From Oryzias latipes (lineage: Eukaryota > Chordata > Actinopteri > Beloniformes > Adrianichthyidae): a stretch of 64,000 bases of DNA. Location: positions 434,001 to 498,000 of the forward strand of contig NC_019870.2 in the NCBI RefSeq assembly GCF_002234675.1, written 5' to 3'. The translations under genes and the position numbers were made by a program. Positions within the stretch are counted from its first letter, which is position 1. Each line of letters opens with the position of its first letter. A model generated the notes under the pieces. It saw only the letters and a program-made list of their open reading frames with translations, was not told where the DNA came from and made no database searches. This document shows, one piece after another, positions 10,110 through 24,645 of this stretch.

Positions 10110-11165
10110 CACGTCAGCATCTTCTCCCCTCATGCAGAGCAGAGCGGCTCTTGTTCTTTTGGGTGTTTACCTTGCTGCCCAGCTTGAGGGTGTCGATCTG
10201 CTCCCTCTGCTTGCTCAGGGTCTCCTTCATGCTGCAGAGGTGGTCGCTCATCATGCTCAGCTGCTCCTCGTAGCTCCTCGTGGTCGAGGCCAGCTCATCC
10301 TGTGAGTGATCTTCTGGTTTGTCAGTTTGGCGTCTTCACTCAGAGTCTCTCTGGCCTTTCCTGCAATAGTTCATCTCTTGGCCAAAGCTTCACTGGGAGT
10401 GAAAGTGCACAGCTTTGCTGTGTGAAATCTGGAGCTGCGTGGTGAGCTCCCCCACTCTGCACATGAAGGGACTTTATCAGCTGCTGCCGGGACTGCAGGG
10501 GTGGTGCACAACATTCCAACCAGGCTGGTGCAGAGAGCCGTCGTCTGCTGCCCCGCGGGGCTCTGCTCCGCCTCTGCTTCCTGGTGGTTTGGCGGGGGTC
10601 CGCCTGCTGCCGCTGTCTGCGAGTCTGGGCTCCCCCCCAGAGCCGCCGCGAGCTGCGCTTCCAGCTGGTTCTCCTTTTCCAGCCGCACCTTCCCCAGCTG
10701 GGCCTCCAGGAGCCCGTGCTCCTCCTCCTCCTGCTCCAGGCTCTGCTGCACCGCTGAGTGAGGCCCTCTGCTCTGGGTGGAGCTGGGGAGGACGCGGCGG
10801 TTCGACAGGGCTTCCCTGTACGGGACAGACGGGGCTCTGGGCCTTTGAGAGCATGAATAAAGGCAGCTGCTCTCTGCTTGCAAAGCGTGACTGTGCCGCC
10901 TCTGTAGCCTGCTGGTCAGCGAACACAGAGATCTGTGGCGGTGCAACGTTTCGGTGGGGGCTCCTGCTCCATGCTGGCCTCCTGCAGGAAAGGTTTGACG
11001 TTTCTTTAACAGAGTCGTGAAGACTGTGCAGGCAGGCGGAGAGCTGGGTAAAAACAGCTGCACTGCTAGTCTGTGGCGTGGCGTCCTGCCCACAGGGGAA
11101 GGCCAAGAGGTGGATGTGGGTCTGCAGCTTCAGAGACACTCTGGGACTCCTGGTTTTTGGCTCCT
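10110..11165 (-). pseudogene. ppp1r21: PPP1R21 processed pseudogene (3' part)
   Basis: Read on the - strand from about 11165 down to 10110, this matches the C-terminal part of protein phosphatase 1 regulatory subunit 21, a coiled-coil endosomal FERRY-complex protein. Recognisable blocks in order are HIHLLAFP and QLSACLHSLHDSVKE, then APSVPYREAL with NRRVL, VQQSLEQ with LLEAQLGKVRLEKENQ, ELTTQLQ with SKAVHFH, ARETLSEDAKLTNQKI, and finally TTRSYEEQLSMMSDHLCSM and ETLSKQREQIDTLK. The penultimate group is the family's signature TTKRSYEDQ-type motif with one residue lost. These blocks fall in different frames: a frameshift sits just before the DELASTT block (about 10300) and an in-frame stop lies near 10370. 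All exons are contiguous without introns, which points to a retrocopy. The 5' part is missing. The family assignment is from memory of the human protein. Confidence 0.75.
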
Positions 11166-11174
11166 CCCACGAGG

Positions 11175-11192
11175 AACCACGTGATGTCTCCT
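11175..11192. repeat. 18-bp target-site duplication, left copy
   Basis: AACCACGTGATGTCTCCT is identical to 12435-12452. It marks the left boundary of the LINE insertion. On the - strand the LINE ends in a short A run (T run 11192-11196 on +) directly next to it. Confidence 0.88.
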
Positions 11193-12434
11193 TTTTTGAG
11201 GTTAACAGTTTGAGACAATTGTATACAATTATGCAAAGTATAGAAACATCGAAAAAAGTCCTGGACATGTACAAACAACAAATGCAGAATAAAATAAAGT
11301 AACATTTTTACCAATAATACAGAAAAAAATAAATACAAGACATTAAAATAAAAAATAAAATAAAATAAATATATAAATAAATAAAACAAATAAATAAAAA
11401 GGGGGGGGGGGTTTACATAAACATTTGAATGATTCTTAACTTAGGCGGTTTTCAAAAAGTTGACGGTTACAAACGATACTTTGAAGTTCCATAGCAAGTT
11501 TGTTTTCCATGACGGATGAAAAAAAGAGCAGAGTTCTTTATGAAACGTAGAAAAATATGGTTTGATTTTAAGGAATCGACATTTATGCATATAGAATTTA
11601 CCCAAAATAATTACAACATTCAGAATAAAAACATTCAAAGAAAAGATGCTCAGTCGTTTCAATGTCATCGTGACAAACAGAACAACAGTTTTCAGGATTC
11701 CAAACCGTTTTCTTAATAATTCCTTGGATGGATAAATACCTGAAAAGGTTTGAAAGTGGACTTGGCTTTAGGAGGGATGGGGGGTTTGAAATATTTCCTA
11801 TTTGTTTCTTTTCTGAAATGTTAAAATATTGGGTCATATAATTAGATAATAAGATGTAGGGAAAGGACGTTTCATTCAAATATTCTCTGATTTGACGGTT
11901 GGGGGGGTTGGACGTCGCTATGTTGTGTCCATTAATCAGAATCTTGGGGACAGGAGGACGTCTGTAGATGACATCATGAAACAGATCAGAAACTGATTTA
12001 CAACATTCTGAGGAATGGCCTTAATAATGTTTTCAACATCTTTTCTATTTGTTAGTGAACCATATTTAGCTGTGAAATCATCAACAGACATGAGAGAAGC
12101 ATCGTCATTAAGAAGATGCATTAAAGACCAAATTCCATTTCAAACCATGTTGGAACACAGATGGATTTGTTTCTAACAGTGACGTATCTGCAGTTCCATA
12201 GAGGAGTGTTGTCTGGACTGGAATGAGTTTTCATTACAGGAGAACTTGAATGGGAAGTTTCTTATTGTCAAAATCACAACTGAGTAAAAACTGGATCCCT
12301 CCTAGGCGGGAAAATATTTTATTAGGAACAATGAACCAAATACTATTTAGATTTATAATAAACGATTTTAACCAGTTTATTTTTAAGGTGCCATTAAGGC
12401 TGTTAGAGTCTATGGCTTGAAGACCTCCATCTTC
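11193..12434 (-). mobile_element. 5'-truncated L1/Tx1-like LINE
   Basis: A minus-strand non-LTR retrotransposon remnant with the C-terminal part of the reverse-transcriptase ORF broken into several frames. 12440-12234 carries GGLQAIDSNSLNGTLKINWL and IFSRLGGIQFLLSCDF; 12121-11936 carries MHLLNDDASLMSVDDF; 11879-11598 carries the CCHC-like C-terminal motif CSVCHDDIETTEHLFFEC; 11668-11560 carries VIILGKFYMHKCRFLKIKP. These are the order and motifs of L1-clade ORF2 C-termini. It is 5'-truncated, has a short A tail at its 3' end and is bounded by an 18-bp duplication. A/T-rich simple sequence and a G run (11401-11411) lie in the 3' UTR. It is not capable of coding a full enzyme. Confidence 0.88.
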
Positions 12435-12452
12435 AACCACGTGATGTCTCCT
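12435..12452. repeat. 18-bp target-site duplication, right copy
   Basis: Identical to 11175-11192. It defines the upstream (5') end of the truncated LINE. Without the insertion, the sequence would run from 11192 directly into the rpl17 promoter region at 12453. Confidence 0.88.
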
Positions 12453-12620
12453 CTAGCGAAAGAACTCATTGGTTTTCATGGTTGGAACGCCCTCTGTCGG
12501 CGGGGCTGCGTTACTGCAGAGCGTCCTCCTCCCGGCCGGCAGGGGGCGGTGCTTCTGGCAGCCTGAACAACAGGAGGAGCTGCGCACGCGGGACTTCCTC
12601 TTTCCTGTGCGGCCTCAGAG
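12453..12620 (+). promoter_or_regulatory. rpl17 promoter and 5'-TOP first exon
   Basis: GC-rich sequence leads to a pyrimidine tract at 12594-12604 (CTTCCTCTTTC), the expected 5'-terminal oligopyrimidine start of ribosomal-protein mRNAs. The non-coding exon 1 would run from about 12594 to 12620, followed by a GTGGGA donor at 12621. A near-consensus CTCF site (CCGGCAGGGGGCGGT) lies at 12536-12550. The exact start base is inferred from the TOP rule. Confidence 0.7.
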
Positions 12621-13035
12621 GTGGGAGCGCTGTCCTTCTCCTCTCATCTCAATCTGTCGCTAATCTGCCTCTAATTCGCGCCATCCTCCTTTTTAATCTT
12701 CGGTGTTCGGTCCAGAACGTTCGGGATGATGATCTCAACACTGTAGTTTGTGTGCAGAACCGCGGGTTCTGCTGTTGACGGTTTCTCGGGTTCTTCATGC
12801 TAACGCTGCTCCGCCATGTTGTTCGGTTAGAAGTGGGTTTTTAGTCTTGGCGGTTCGGTTCGCAGAGTCGGAGTATTTTGAAGATTTTACCGCCTGCAGG
12901 GTGAACTGGTTCTGATGGGTTTTAAGCTGTGAGCCGGAGAACGCACAGAGGCTCACGGGGAATGTTTTAGCTGAAGTCGGCCCGGTTCCGGTTCTGTGTT
13001 TGAACGTGTCGTTTCTGTTCCGCAGGTGTCTGAAA

Positions 13036-16049
<3,014 letters not shown>

Positions 16050-16054
16050 CTCTG

Positions 16055-16060
16055 AATAAA
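16055..16060 (+). terminator. rpl17 polyadenylation signal
   Basis: AATAAA six bases after the stop codon. Such a very short 3' UTR is normal for ribosomal-protein genes. Confidence 0.92.
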
Positions 16061-16175
16061 GTTCTGCTCAAAGCACAGCCTGGTCTGACTGTTATTAAGC
16101 CCCGCCCCTCTGAGAGCCATATTCACTCCCACAATCCTTTGCTGTGAGTTTCAAATGGTTTGAACCTGTGTGAAG

Positions 16176-18712
16176 GCAAGGCAAGTTTATTTGTGTAGCA
16201 CAATTCGTACACAAAGTAATTCAAGGTGCTTCACAAAACAGAAAAATGCATTAAAATCACAATACATCATAGAAATAATCAACGTAAAATTTACTTTAAA
16301 AGAAAAGAGAAAATTTGAAAATTGATTTAAAAAATAAAGGAAGGAAAGGAAAGAAAAGTGCAGGTAGGACCTTTCAGTCATATACGGCTAAACAGAAATG
16401 TTTTAAGTCTAGATTTGAACATGAACACAGAAGAGGCCTGTCTTACGACTTCAGGGAGGCTGTTCCAGATTTTAGCTGCAGAATATTGAAACGCTGATTC
16501 CCCTTGTTTAGTTCTGACTCTGGGAATCAACAGGAGGCCGGCCCCTGAGGTCCTCAGAGTACGAGATGGTTCATATGGCACTAACATGTCAGAGATGTAC
16601 TTTGGTGCTCGGCCATGGAGAGACTTGTACACAAGCAGAGCTGCTTTGAAGTCTATTCTTTGAGGTACAGGGAGCCAGTGCAAAGACCTGAGCACAGGAC
16701 TAATGTGATCATACTTCCTGGTTCTGGTCAGGACCTGAGCAGCAGCATTCTGGATGTACTGAAGCTGTTTTACAGCTCGTTTGGAGAGGCCGGTGAGCAG
16801 GCCGTTACAGTAGTCTAACCTACTGGAGACAAATGCATGAATAAGTATCTCCAGGTCTGGCTTTGACACTATGTTTTTGATTTTGGCAATGTTTTTCAGG
16901 TGGTAAAATGCCGCTGATGTTACTGACTTGATATGGCTGTTAAAGTTCAGGTCAGAGTCCATGATTACCCCTAGATTTCTGACTTGATTTGAGGGTTTAA
17001 GAGACAGAGAATGAAGGTAGCTGCTGAGACTTTCTCTTTGTTTCTGTGGGCCAAAAATAATAACTTCGGTCTTGTTTGAATTTAGCTGGAGAAAGTTGTT
17101 CTGCATCCACGCACTGATCTGTTGGAGGCAGTGGCTGAGTGAATCCACCGGCCCATATTCACCTGTTGTCAGTGACACATAGATCTGAGTATCATCTGCA
17201 TAGTTGTGATAAGATATGTTATTACTGCGTATTAACTGCCCTAGTGGCAGCATGTAGAGGTTGAACAGAAGGGGTCCCAGGATCGATCCCTGGGGCACAC
17301 CACAAGTCAAGGCCATGTAGTCTGAGACACAACTCCCAATTTCAACAAAATATTTCCTGTCTTCCAGATAAGACTTGAGCCAACTTAGGGCAGATCCAGA
17401 GATGCCAACCCAGTCTTGGAGTCTTTGCAAAAGGATCCCATGATCAACAGTATCAAAGGCAGCACTCAGGTCTAGCAGGATTAAGACAGAGACTTTGCCA
17501 TCATCAGTGTTCAGGCGGATGTCGTTGGTTACCTTGATAAGAGCAGTTTCTGTGCTATGATGGGGTCTAAAACCTGACTGGAAAACATCAAATGAATTGT
17601 TTAATAAGAGAAAATCAGTGAGCTGTTGGTAGACAACTTTTTCAAGGACTTTTCCTAAAAATGGCAGATTAGAGATAGGTCTGTAATTATTCAGTACAGT
17701 GGGATCAAGACCGCTTTTCTTCAGGAGAGGTTTAATGACTGCAGTTTTTAAGGCCTCTGGAAATATTCCAGATTGAAGAGACATGTTAACTATTTGAGTA
17801 ATTGATGGCAACACACTGTTCAGGACAGACTTTAGAAATCTAGTGGGTAACACATCAAGGCAGCATGTAGACGAGCTCAGACGGGTGATGGTCTCTTGGA
17901 CAGTTTGGTCAGTGACAGGTACAAAGTGAGTCAGCTTAGAGTGAGTAGGTGGCCGTTCGATAGTTATATGTGTTGTGGAGTTGATGGCTTTTTTAATGCC
18001 CTGAACCTTGTCATTGAAAAATACAGCAAACTCATTACATTTAGGTGTGCAAACCAGTTCTATTGGTAGCTGGGTTGGAGGGTTAGTTAATCTGTTAACT
18101 GTTGTGAACAGGACACGAGAGTTGCTGCTGCAACTTCCAATGATTTCAGAGAAGTACCTTTCCCTTGTTCTGCATAAGATCTGGTTATAAGCGTACAACT
18201 CCCCCTTATACATTCCATAATGAACCTGGAGTTTTGACTTGCGCCACTTTCGCTCAGCTCTGCGGCACTGTTGTTTCTGTGCCCTGACTAGATCATCGTT
18301 CCTCCAGGGAGCTTTCTGTCTATGTTTTCTCAACTTAACCTTCATAGGGGCAATGGCATCCAGAACATTCAAGATGCTAGAAGTAACAGAATTCAGCATT
18401 TCATCAACATTGGCACCAGAGATGTTTTCAGGGTTTATCATTTCTACAAACTGTGCCCTAGTGCTCTCATTTATTTGTCTCCTTTGGACAACTGCAGGGC
18501 CAGGCGGTGGTTTGGGAGCAACAGACAGGTCAAAGAATACACAGAAATGATCAGAGAGGGCGACATCAACCACACTGACATTGTAAATATTAACCCCCTT
18601 TGTGATGAGCAGGTCCAGAGTGTGGCCTCTGCTGTGGGTGGGGCAGCTCACATGCTGAATTAGATCAAAGGTTTCAAGGACACCATTGAGTTCTTTTGCA
18701 TTTCTTTCTGTA
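16176..18712 (-). mobile_element. L2-type LINE, 5'-truncated, intact RT frame
   Basis: A single minus-strand frame of about 790 codons (18756 to stop at 16378) encodes the end of an apurinic endonuclease domain (HSRGHTLDLL with LSDH at residues 41-70) and a complete reverse transcriptase. The RT has LDLSAAFDTVDH (about 428-439), GVPQGS (486-491) and the catalytic YADD (519-522). The C-terminal region has LDYCNGLLTGL and LHWLPVPQRIDFK. The motif set is that of the L2/CR1 group. No stop or frameshift is seen, so the insertion is young. The endonuclease N-terminus and ORF1 are missing. The 3' end has the fish L2 tail (CAAGTTTATTTGTGTAGCAC on the + strand), and a 9-bp repeat TGTGTGAAG at 16167-16175 and 18713-18721 may be the target-site duplication. 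Confidence 0.9.
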
Positions 18713-18721
18713 TGTGTGAAG

Positions 18722-20992
18722 AACCTGTCAGCCGTTTGGACCGTCACGCTCGCCAAACGGCAGGTATGATGTCATCGATTTCATGGGGTGTACACATGGA
18801 TATCAGTGAGACGTTTATTCATGAGTCCGTCTTCTCAGAATGAAAACTTTGGTTTATTAAATACTTTTTGTGGTAAAAGTTGTTCTGAAGCAATGCATTG
18901 TGGTCTATGCTCGCCGATCAGTGGGGATGCATAACGCTGGTTTTTCAGAGACTTCTGGGAAATTTCTAGCGTTCTGTGTTTGGTGCTTGTATACTGGGAC
19001 AACACTGGGAAACGTGTCGTCATGGTAACGGTGATGTTCTTATGCAGCAGGCGGGCCCTGTCTGATCATAAACCCCCCCCCCCCCCATCTGCATGAAGGC
19101 TGCACGTGGACGCGCAGCAGGAGCCCGTCCCGGTTCTGTTCTGAACCCGAAGCGTGGTTCTGTGAGGGGTTCTGTCTGAACAGCAGTGAAGGACACCGCT
19201 GTGGACCGGAAGCGCGTGTCTTTGCAGGCCTCGGCCACACGGGGGCGCCGTGACATCGCTGCTGCTTCGTCTTTCACTGCCCGCGAGGGGTCTAGACTGC
19301 GCATGCGCACGAGCTTTCGTAGGTGTTGAGGGTCCAGTTTAAGTTCAATGAAGACGGAACCAGATTTCAATGCAGCTCCAGGTTGTAGAGAAACAGATCA
19401 CCGGCATTAACGATCCCGATCGGTTTCTGGTTCCGGTAAATTTAAAGTAAACAATTCAACCCCTAAAAGTGAAGTCAGGACGTTTGGAACGACGGAACCA
19501 GCAGCCGAACTCTGGCGGGAATTCATCCGCTGGTCGGTTCCGTCCCTTTGCCTTAAGACGCCTCTGATGGATGTTTGTGTTTTAACAACAAAAAAGACAT
19601 TTCTGGCTTTAAAATAATATTTGTAGCTTCTACGGAAACCGGGATTTTTAAAAAGTATTTAAACTAACGACCGTTTTCAACGACATCAAAGAAAAACCGA
19701 AAGTGTGGCGGGAATCAGTTTAGTTTATATTATAGTCCACTTATATCAATATAGCTACACATATATCAATATGGATATAGATATCTATACGTGTGTATAT
19801 ATATATATACACATACAAACATATATGGATTTTTTTTTCGTTCATTTTCTTCCGTTTATTCAGTTTCGGGGTCATGCGGCTGCTGGAGCCTATCCCGGCC
19901 ACTTGTGGAGGAAGGCAGGGGACACCTGGACAGGTAGCCAGTCTGCCGCAGGGTATGGCTATATAGCCTATATCTACCTCTCTCTATATATATATGTGTA
20001 TAGACTTTAATATATCTTTTCATATATGTATGTGTGTGTATTTTTATCTAACATGATATATACAAACATTTATATATATAAACATATAGATATGTTTATA
20101 TATAAATACGTATACATTAAAACATGTATATGTACTTATGGCAAAACAAGCTTTTTAGTTATTGTTTTTTTTCAATGTTTATTGGTAAAATAAAATATTT
20201 AATTTTATTGTTTGATATTAATCTCCATAAAATATATATTTTTTAATAATAGTGTAGTTAAATAAACTACATGATGGTCGCATTTAATAGGCCTTTTTAA
20301 ATGAATTCATGTCAAGAATCATGAACTTAATTTACTTACATTATTATTATTATCTTCTTATGTGTTTATTTTATATTTATTATTATTATATTCATTATTA
20401 TTGTTATAATAATAAATCGTTATATTGATGATGAATATTGTTAAAGAATTCATCCAATAATCTGGATCTTTTCAGCTAAACTTCGTTTGTTTCTTGGATT
20501 TTGTTTCTGTCATAAATTCGCTCCTTTCTGCTCCTCAGTTAAAGTTCTAGAATAAAAGGTTCTGGTTCTGTTGGGGTGATCTTCTGTGGATCACGTTTCC
20601 GTTGTGAAACTTTCTGGATACATTTTCGGATCAACTTCATCTTTTTCTGTTCGTGGTACCTGACCCCCCCCCCCCTCCTCAAATCAGAACCGGGCCTTGA
20701 GCCAATCAGCATGAGCCCTTTCCGCTGGATGGGCAACGTCACGATCCGTCGGTCCAATCCTTCCGCAGACTCTCCCCGCCTCCTCCACCCCCCCAATTCT
20801 GCGCGTCCCTCCCTGAAAGTTTGGACCCGCAGCCCGGACTCGTCTTTAGGACCCGGCGCAGGCTGCAGGACGGATCAGAACGCGGCCCGGACCGGAGCCG
20901 GACCTGGACCCGGTCTGTCAGCGGAGCCTTTCGGAACCTGCGGGGATGTTCGGCCCGGAGCGCCGGCCGCGGTAGTGTCCCCCCCTCCCGTG
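18722..20992. other. Intergenic region upstream of nkx6.1
   Basis: No gene seen up to about 20690. It contains a C run (about 19073-19086), ATATAC-type simple repeats (19780-19830 and 19975-20110) and A/T-rich sequence to about 20420. From 20690 it becomes GC-rich, with a CCAAT box (GCCAATCAGC at 20701-20710), as expected for the nkx6.1 promoter and 5' UTR. Confidence 0.55.
19850..19965. mobile_element. Fish interspersed repeat fragment
   Basis: The segment with GGAGCCTATCCCGGCC, GGGGACACCTGGACAGGTAG and CCAGTCTGCCGCAGGG matches a repeat that is very common in fish genomes. A related fragment lies at about 26235-26310. The family name is not certain. Confidence 0.55.
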
Positions 20993-22401
20993 ATGTTAGC
21001 TGTGGGTCCGATGGACGGGTCCCGACAGAGCGCCTTCCTCCTCAGCAGCCCCCCCCTGGCCGCTCTGCACAGCATGGCGGAGATGAAGACCCCCCTGTAC
21101 CCGGCCTACCCGCTGTCCTCCCCCGGACCCGCCTCCTCCACCTCCCCGGCCACCACCTCCCCGAACCCCGGCGGCATGGCGGCGTCCTCCCCCAGCATCA
21201 AGAGCTCCTCCTCGCTGTCGTCCGGCCTCGGCTCCCCCCAGCAGTGCTCCTCCGCCACCCCCCACGGCATCAACGACATCCTCAACCGGCCGTCCGCCGG
21301 TGGCGCCGCCGCCCCTGCGGCGGGGATCCTGTCGGGACTGCCCCGGTTCAGCAGCCTCAGCCCTCCGCCCCCCCCCGGACTGTACTTCAGCCCTGGAGCG
21401 GCGGCGGTGGCGGTGGCCCGGTACCCAAAGCCGCTGGCGGAGTTGCCGGGCCGAACCCCGATCTTCTGGCCGGGAGTCATGCAGAGTCCGCACTGGCGGG
21501 ACGCCCGGTTCGCGTGCTCCCCCCGTAAGTGTGCCCCCCTCCCCAGAGAGTAGACGCGGGAATTCCCGGTGTTAGAATGATGTGAGAAATGTGGAGTTCT
21601 GTCTGAAAGCGTGCCGGTTCTGTTGGCTTGCAGATCAGAACTCGGTTCTGCTGGACAAGGACGGGAAGCGGAAGCACACGCGGCCCACCTTCTCGGGACA
21701 GCAGATCTTCGCGCTGGAAAAGACGTTCGAGCAGACCAAGTACCTCGCGGGGCCCGAGCGCGCGCGCCTGGCGTACTCCCTGGGGATGACGGAGAGCCAG
21801 GTGAAGGTGAGCCCCGACACGCGCACACGCCACGAGCACGCAATTAACCAACAACAACAAAATGACCTCGTCAAGATTTTTTTCTAAAAACATCCGCGCG
21901 CGCTTTTTAAGCATTATTTAAATAATTAAATGCTCAAATAAAAATGTCAATGATTTACAAATATTGTTTTTTTTAATTTAAACTGAAAGAATTAGTTTAT
22001 AATTAATACATTTGGTTTATTTTATTTTTTGGGTTTTTTTTTAATTATTGTTTCCTCTCCTCACGCACGTGCGCGTTAAACTGATCCAGATTCTGTTCAG
22101 TATAAACGCCTGAGGTTCTGACGCGTGCGTGTGTCCGTGTCAGGTGTGGTTCCAGAACCGGAGGACCAAGTGGCGGAAGAAGCACGCGGCGGAGATGGCC
22201 TCGGCCAAGAAGAAGCAGGACTCTGAGACGGAGCGGCTGAAGGGCGCGTCCGAGCACGAGCACGAGCACGAGGACGAGGACGAGGACTACAACAAGCCTC
22301 TGGACCCGAACTCGGACGACGAGAAGATCACGCAGCTGCTGAGGAAGCACAAACCGGGGCCCGCGCTGCACGCGCTCACGTCGGAGACAGACAGCTCGTG
22401 A
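20993..22401 (+). CDS. nkx6.1: Homeobox transcription factor Nkx6.1
   Basis: Three coding exons, 20993-21524, 21634-21806 and 22144-22401, with GT/AG junctions, encode 320 residues. The start matches the family N-terminus ([20 protein letters not shown]). A Groucho-binding eh1/TN-type motif HGINDIL is at residues 91-97, and the conserved block [16 protein letters not shown] at 151-166. The homeodomain is residues 190-249, with WFQNRR in helix 3 (invariant Asn at 240). The second intron falls between homeodomain positions 46 and 47, as in other Nkx6 genes. N-terminal sequence fits Nkx6.1 rather than Nkx6.2. The family represses alternative fates in ventral neural tube and pancreatic beta cells. 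The Ser- and Ala-rich tracts are shorter than in mammals (human about 367 residues). An acidic [12 protein letters not shown] run precedes [18 protein letters not shown]. The CDS is intact. Confidence 0.97.
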
Positions 22402-22578
22402 GACGCGGGAGTTCTCACTCTTGTTTTTTCACTGACTCCACGGTCCGAACCCGGACCGGTTCCGACACCGAAGCCGCCACTTTCCTGTAAATACGAACTC
22501 TGCGGTCCGTGAACGCAGCACGCCTCGGTTCTCGCGTGCGCGGAGGCACGCGCAGCTTCATGTAAAGCACTTTTATTT

Positions 22579-22584
22579 AATAAA
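22579..22584 (+). terminator. nkx6.1 polyadenylation signal
   Basis: AATAAA about 180 bp after the nkx6.1 stop codon, within TTTATTTAATAAAACC. Confidence 0.75.
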
Positions 22585-23049
22585 ACCCCGAAGTTGATTC
22601 TTTTCATGTTTTTGGTTTGTTTTTTTTTAACACAAATCTGTTTCTTTCGGTTCCGATCCAAACGGAACACCGGCGGAGAACCGATCCAGTTTTTCCTGAA
22701 AAATGTGATTGTCGGAGTTTTAATTTAAGGCCAGACGGTTCTGGTGGTTCCGCTCTGCGCGCCAGCAGCTTTGCTGGATTGGATCAGTTGTTTAGAACCG
22801 GAACACGTTTTTACCAAAACCTGTGAAAATATAAATTGTGCAAAAACAAAATTACTATTTTTTCCTTTAACAGTTTCTGTTTTAGCCTGTTATGGGTTCT
22901 AGATGAGGAGCTGAGGGTTCTAGACCCACGGAACCGATTCTGCCGGTTCACCGTGCACGTGAAAGCAAACCGGGAAATGTCCCGGAAGATTTTAACCTGA
23001 AACATTTTTCATCCTTGGGCTCAAAGTCACGCGGCGGATGTTCTGATAA

Positions 23050-23310
23050 TATTTGACTCCGACTTCGTTTTTTCCGGAATCCGTTTTTCCTCACAGAGAA
23101 GGGGGGTCTAAGGGGGGGGGGCAGTTTAGTTTAGTCGGTTTGTTAGTTCATTTTAGTATTTTCTCTTTTGAATTCCACGAATTTATGATCCTTTTGATTT
23201 TATGTTACACTTATTTAATTACCGATAAGAAGCCCATTGAGACGACTGTTGTTGTTTATTTGGGCTTTATAAGTAAAATGGAATTCAATTGAATTAAATT
23301 GAAATAAGAG
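23050..23310 (+). mobile_element. LINE/SINE 3' tail fragment (copy 1)
   Basis: It carries TTTTTCCTCACAGAGAAGG, then GAAGCCCATTGAGACGACTG and a GAATTCAATTGAATTAAATTG tail. This is the 3' end of a very common fish non-LTR family, probably L2/CR1-like. Related copies are at 27060-27480 and 51600-52237, all on the + strand. This copy is the shortest and most diverged. Confidence 0.75.
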
Positions 23311-23317
23311 GCAAATG

Positions 23318-23402
23318 TATTATTATTATTATATTATTATCATTATTATTATGAGTATTATTATTATTATTGTTATTATCATTACTATTATTAATTATTA
23401 TT
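23318..23402. repeat. ATT trinucleotide microsatellite
   Basis: Imperfect (ATT)n with ATC and ATG interruptions, directly after the LINE tail. Confidence 0.85.
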
Positions 23403-24645
23403 TTTATTACAACGGTTATTTTTAGCTCTGTAAGAGTAAAGATGATATTTATGTTCTTTGTTTTTTGTTGATGATCGGAACTAAATTCATCATTTCACAC
23501 AAAAACATGCCGTTCTTCTGTGAGGAAGGCGCTCGTGCGCCCGGTCACGCGCGCTTAAATGTTTTTTTTTTTTTTTTTTGGTTAGTTAGGGATATTTGTT
23601 ATTACTTTCCTTTGTCGTGTATTTGATGACCGGTTGAAGGAAATTGTGCGTCCAAAGCTCGGAGCCGCGCGGGTTTGTCCGCGCGCTCTGGAGATCAGAT
23701 TTCATCCTCGTGAAATCCAAGGAGGAATCTGTGGATTGAGTTCTTCGTGACACATTTTTAAACAAGTAAAACCGAAATCCAAATCCTTTTAAATGTCAGA
23801 ATTTTACCTCCATTAAATTAATCGTGTTCGCCCCCCCCCGCCCCCCTCCGGCCCGCGCGCTCCCTGTGGATTATGCGGTTTCTGAGTCCAGCAGCCGCGC
23901 AAACGAAAGATCTTCCTCATCCTCAGAAAGCAGACTGATTCCAACCTCTGTCTTTTCTGGATCCAAAGTCCTCCTCTTCATCCTCTTCATCCTCACGCAG
24001 ACACAAGCAGCTGCAGCTGCAGATGAAGGTCGTGAAAGTTCAGGACAGAAGAACAGACTCTGATGTGAGGAGCAGCAGCTTCGTCCTCCCCCACCTCCTC
24101 ATCTTTTATTTCAATAAACTTCATTAATATCAAAAAGGAATTTTCACACAAAAACAACAAAAAGAATCCAGAGGAAACCTGAAATCCAGATGTGCTTTGA
24201 TCCGTGTTCCTCAGTTCAGCAGAAGAACTTTCTTTGTTTTTTACTTCAAAATCCAAACAGGCAGAACCTTAAAAAACTCTGGAATCAGCAGAATCTGAGA
24301 TTCTGATAGCCACAGTCAACCCTCATCATCAAGCCTCCACCTCTGTGCTCCACAGCTGCTGAAACTCTGGCTCACCTCTATTGGTGTCATGAGGTCAGCC
24401 GAAGGCCCCCAGAGTTCCAGGCGGTGGGGGGTGGGGTCACATGTTTCTGTGTAGTCGGATAATAAAGAGGATCCGGACTTTACGCCTCCGTCTGCTTCCT
24501 CCTGCAGCTTCACACGCTGGTTCTTAAGTTTTTTTTAGATTTTTTGTTTTTTTATTTTTCATGTTTTTTCTCTGTTTTCCCTAATTTTCTCCAGTTCAAC
24601 TTTAGATCCTCAAAGACTCTGAATGTTCTGTCGCAGATCTCTGAA

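Larger units (their letters stand above)
22602..24645. other. Non-coding region downstream of nkx6.1
   Basis: No gene is supported. It holds a LINE tail (23050-23310), ATT simple repeats (23318-23402), a T run near 23561-23579, and a C-rich patch at 23828-23850. Short open frames lack any recognisable domain. Confidence 0.5.

Noticed and set aside
10415..11020. A + strand protein of about 200 residues over the PPP1R21 region
   Set aside because: It is the antisense of recognisable PPP1R21 sequence and is GC-rich, which explains the open frame.
21106..21914. Minus-strand and alternative-frame open frames over nkx6.1
   Set aside because: GC-rich shadow frames of the real exons; no family match.
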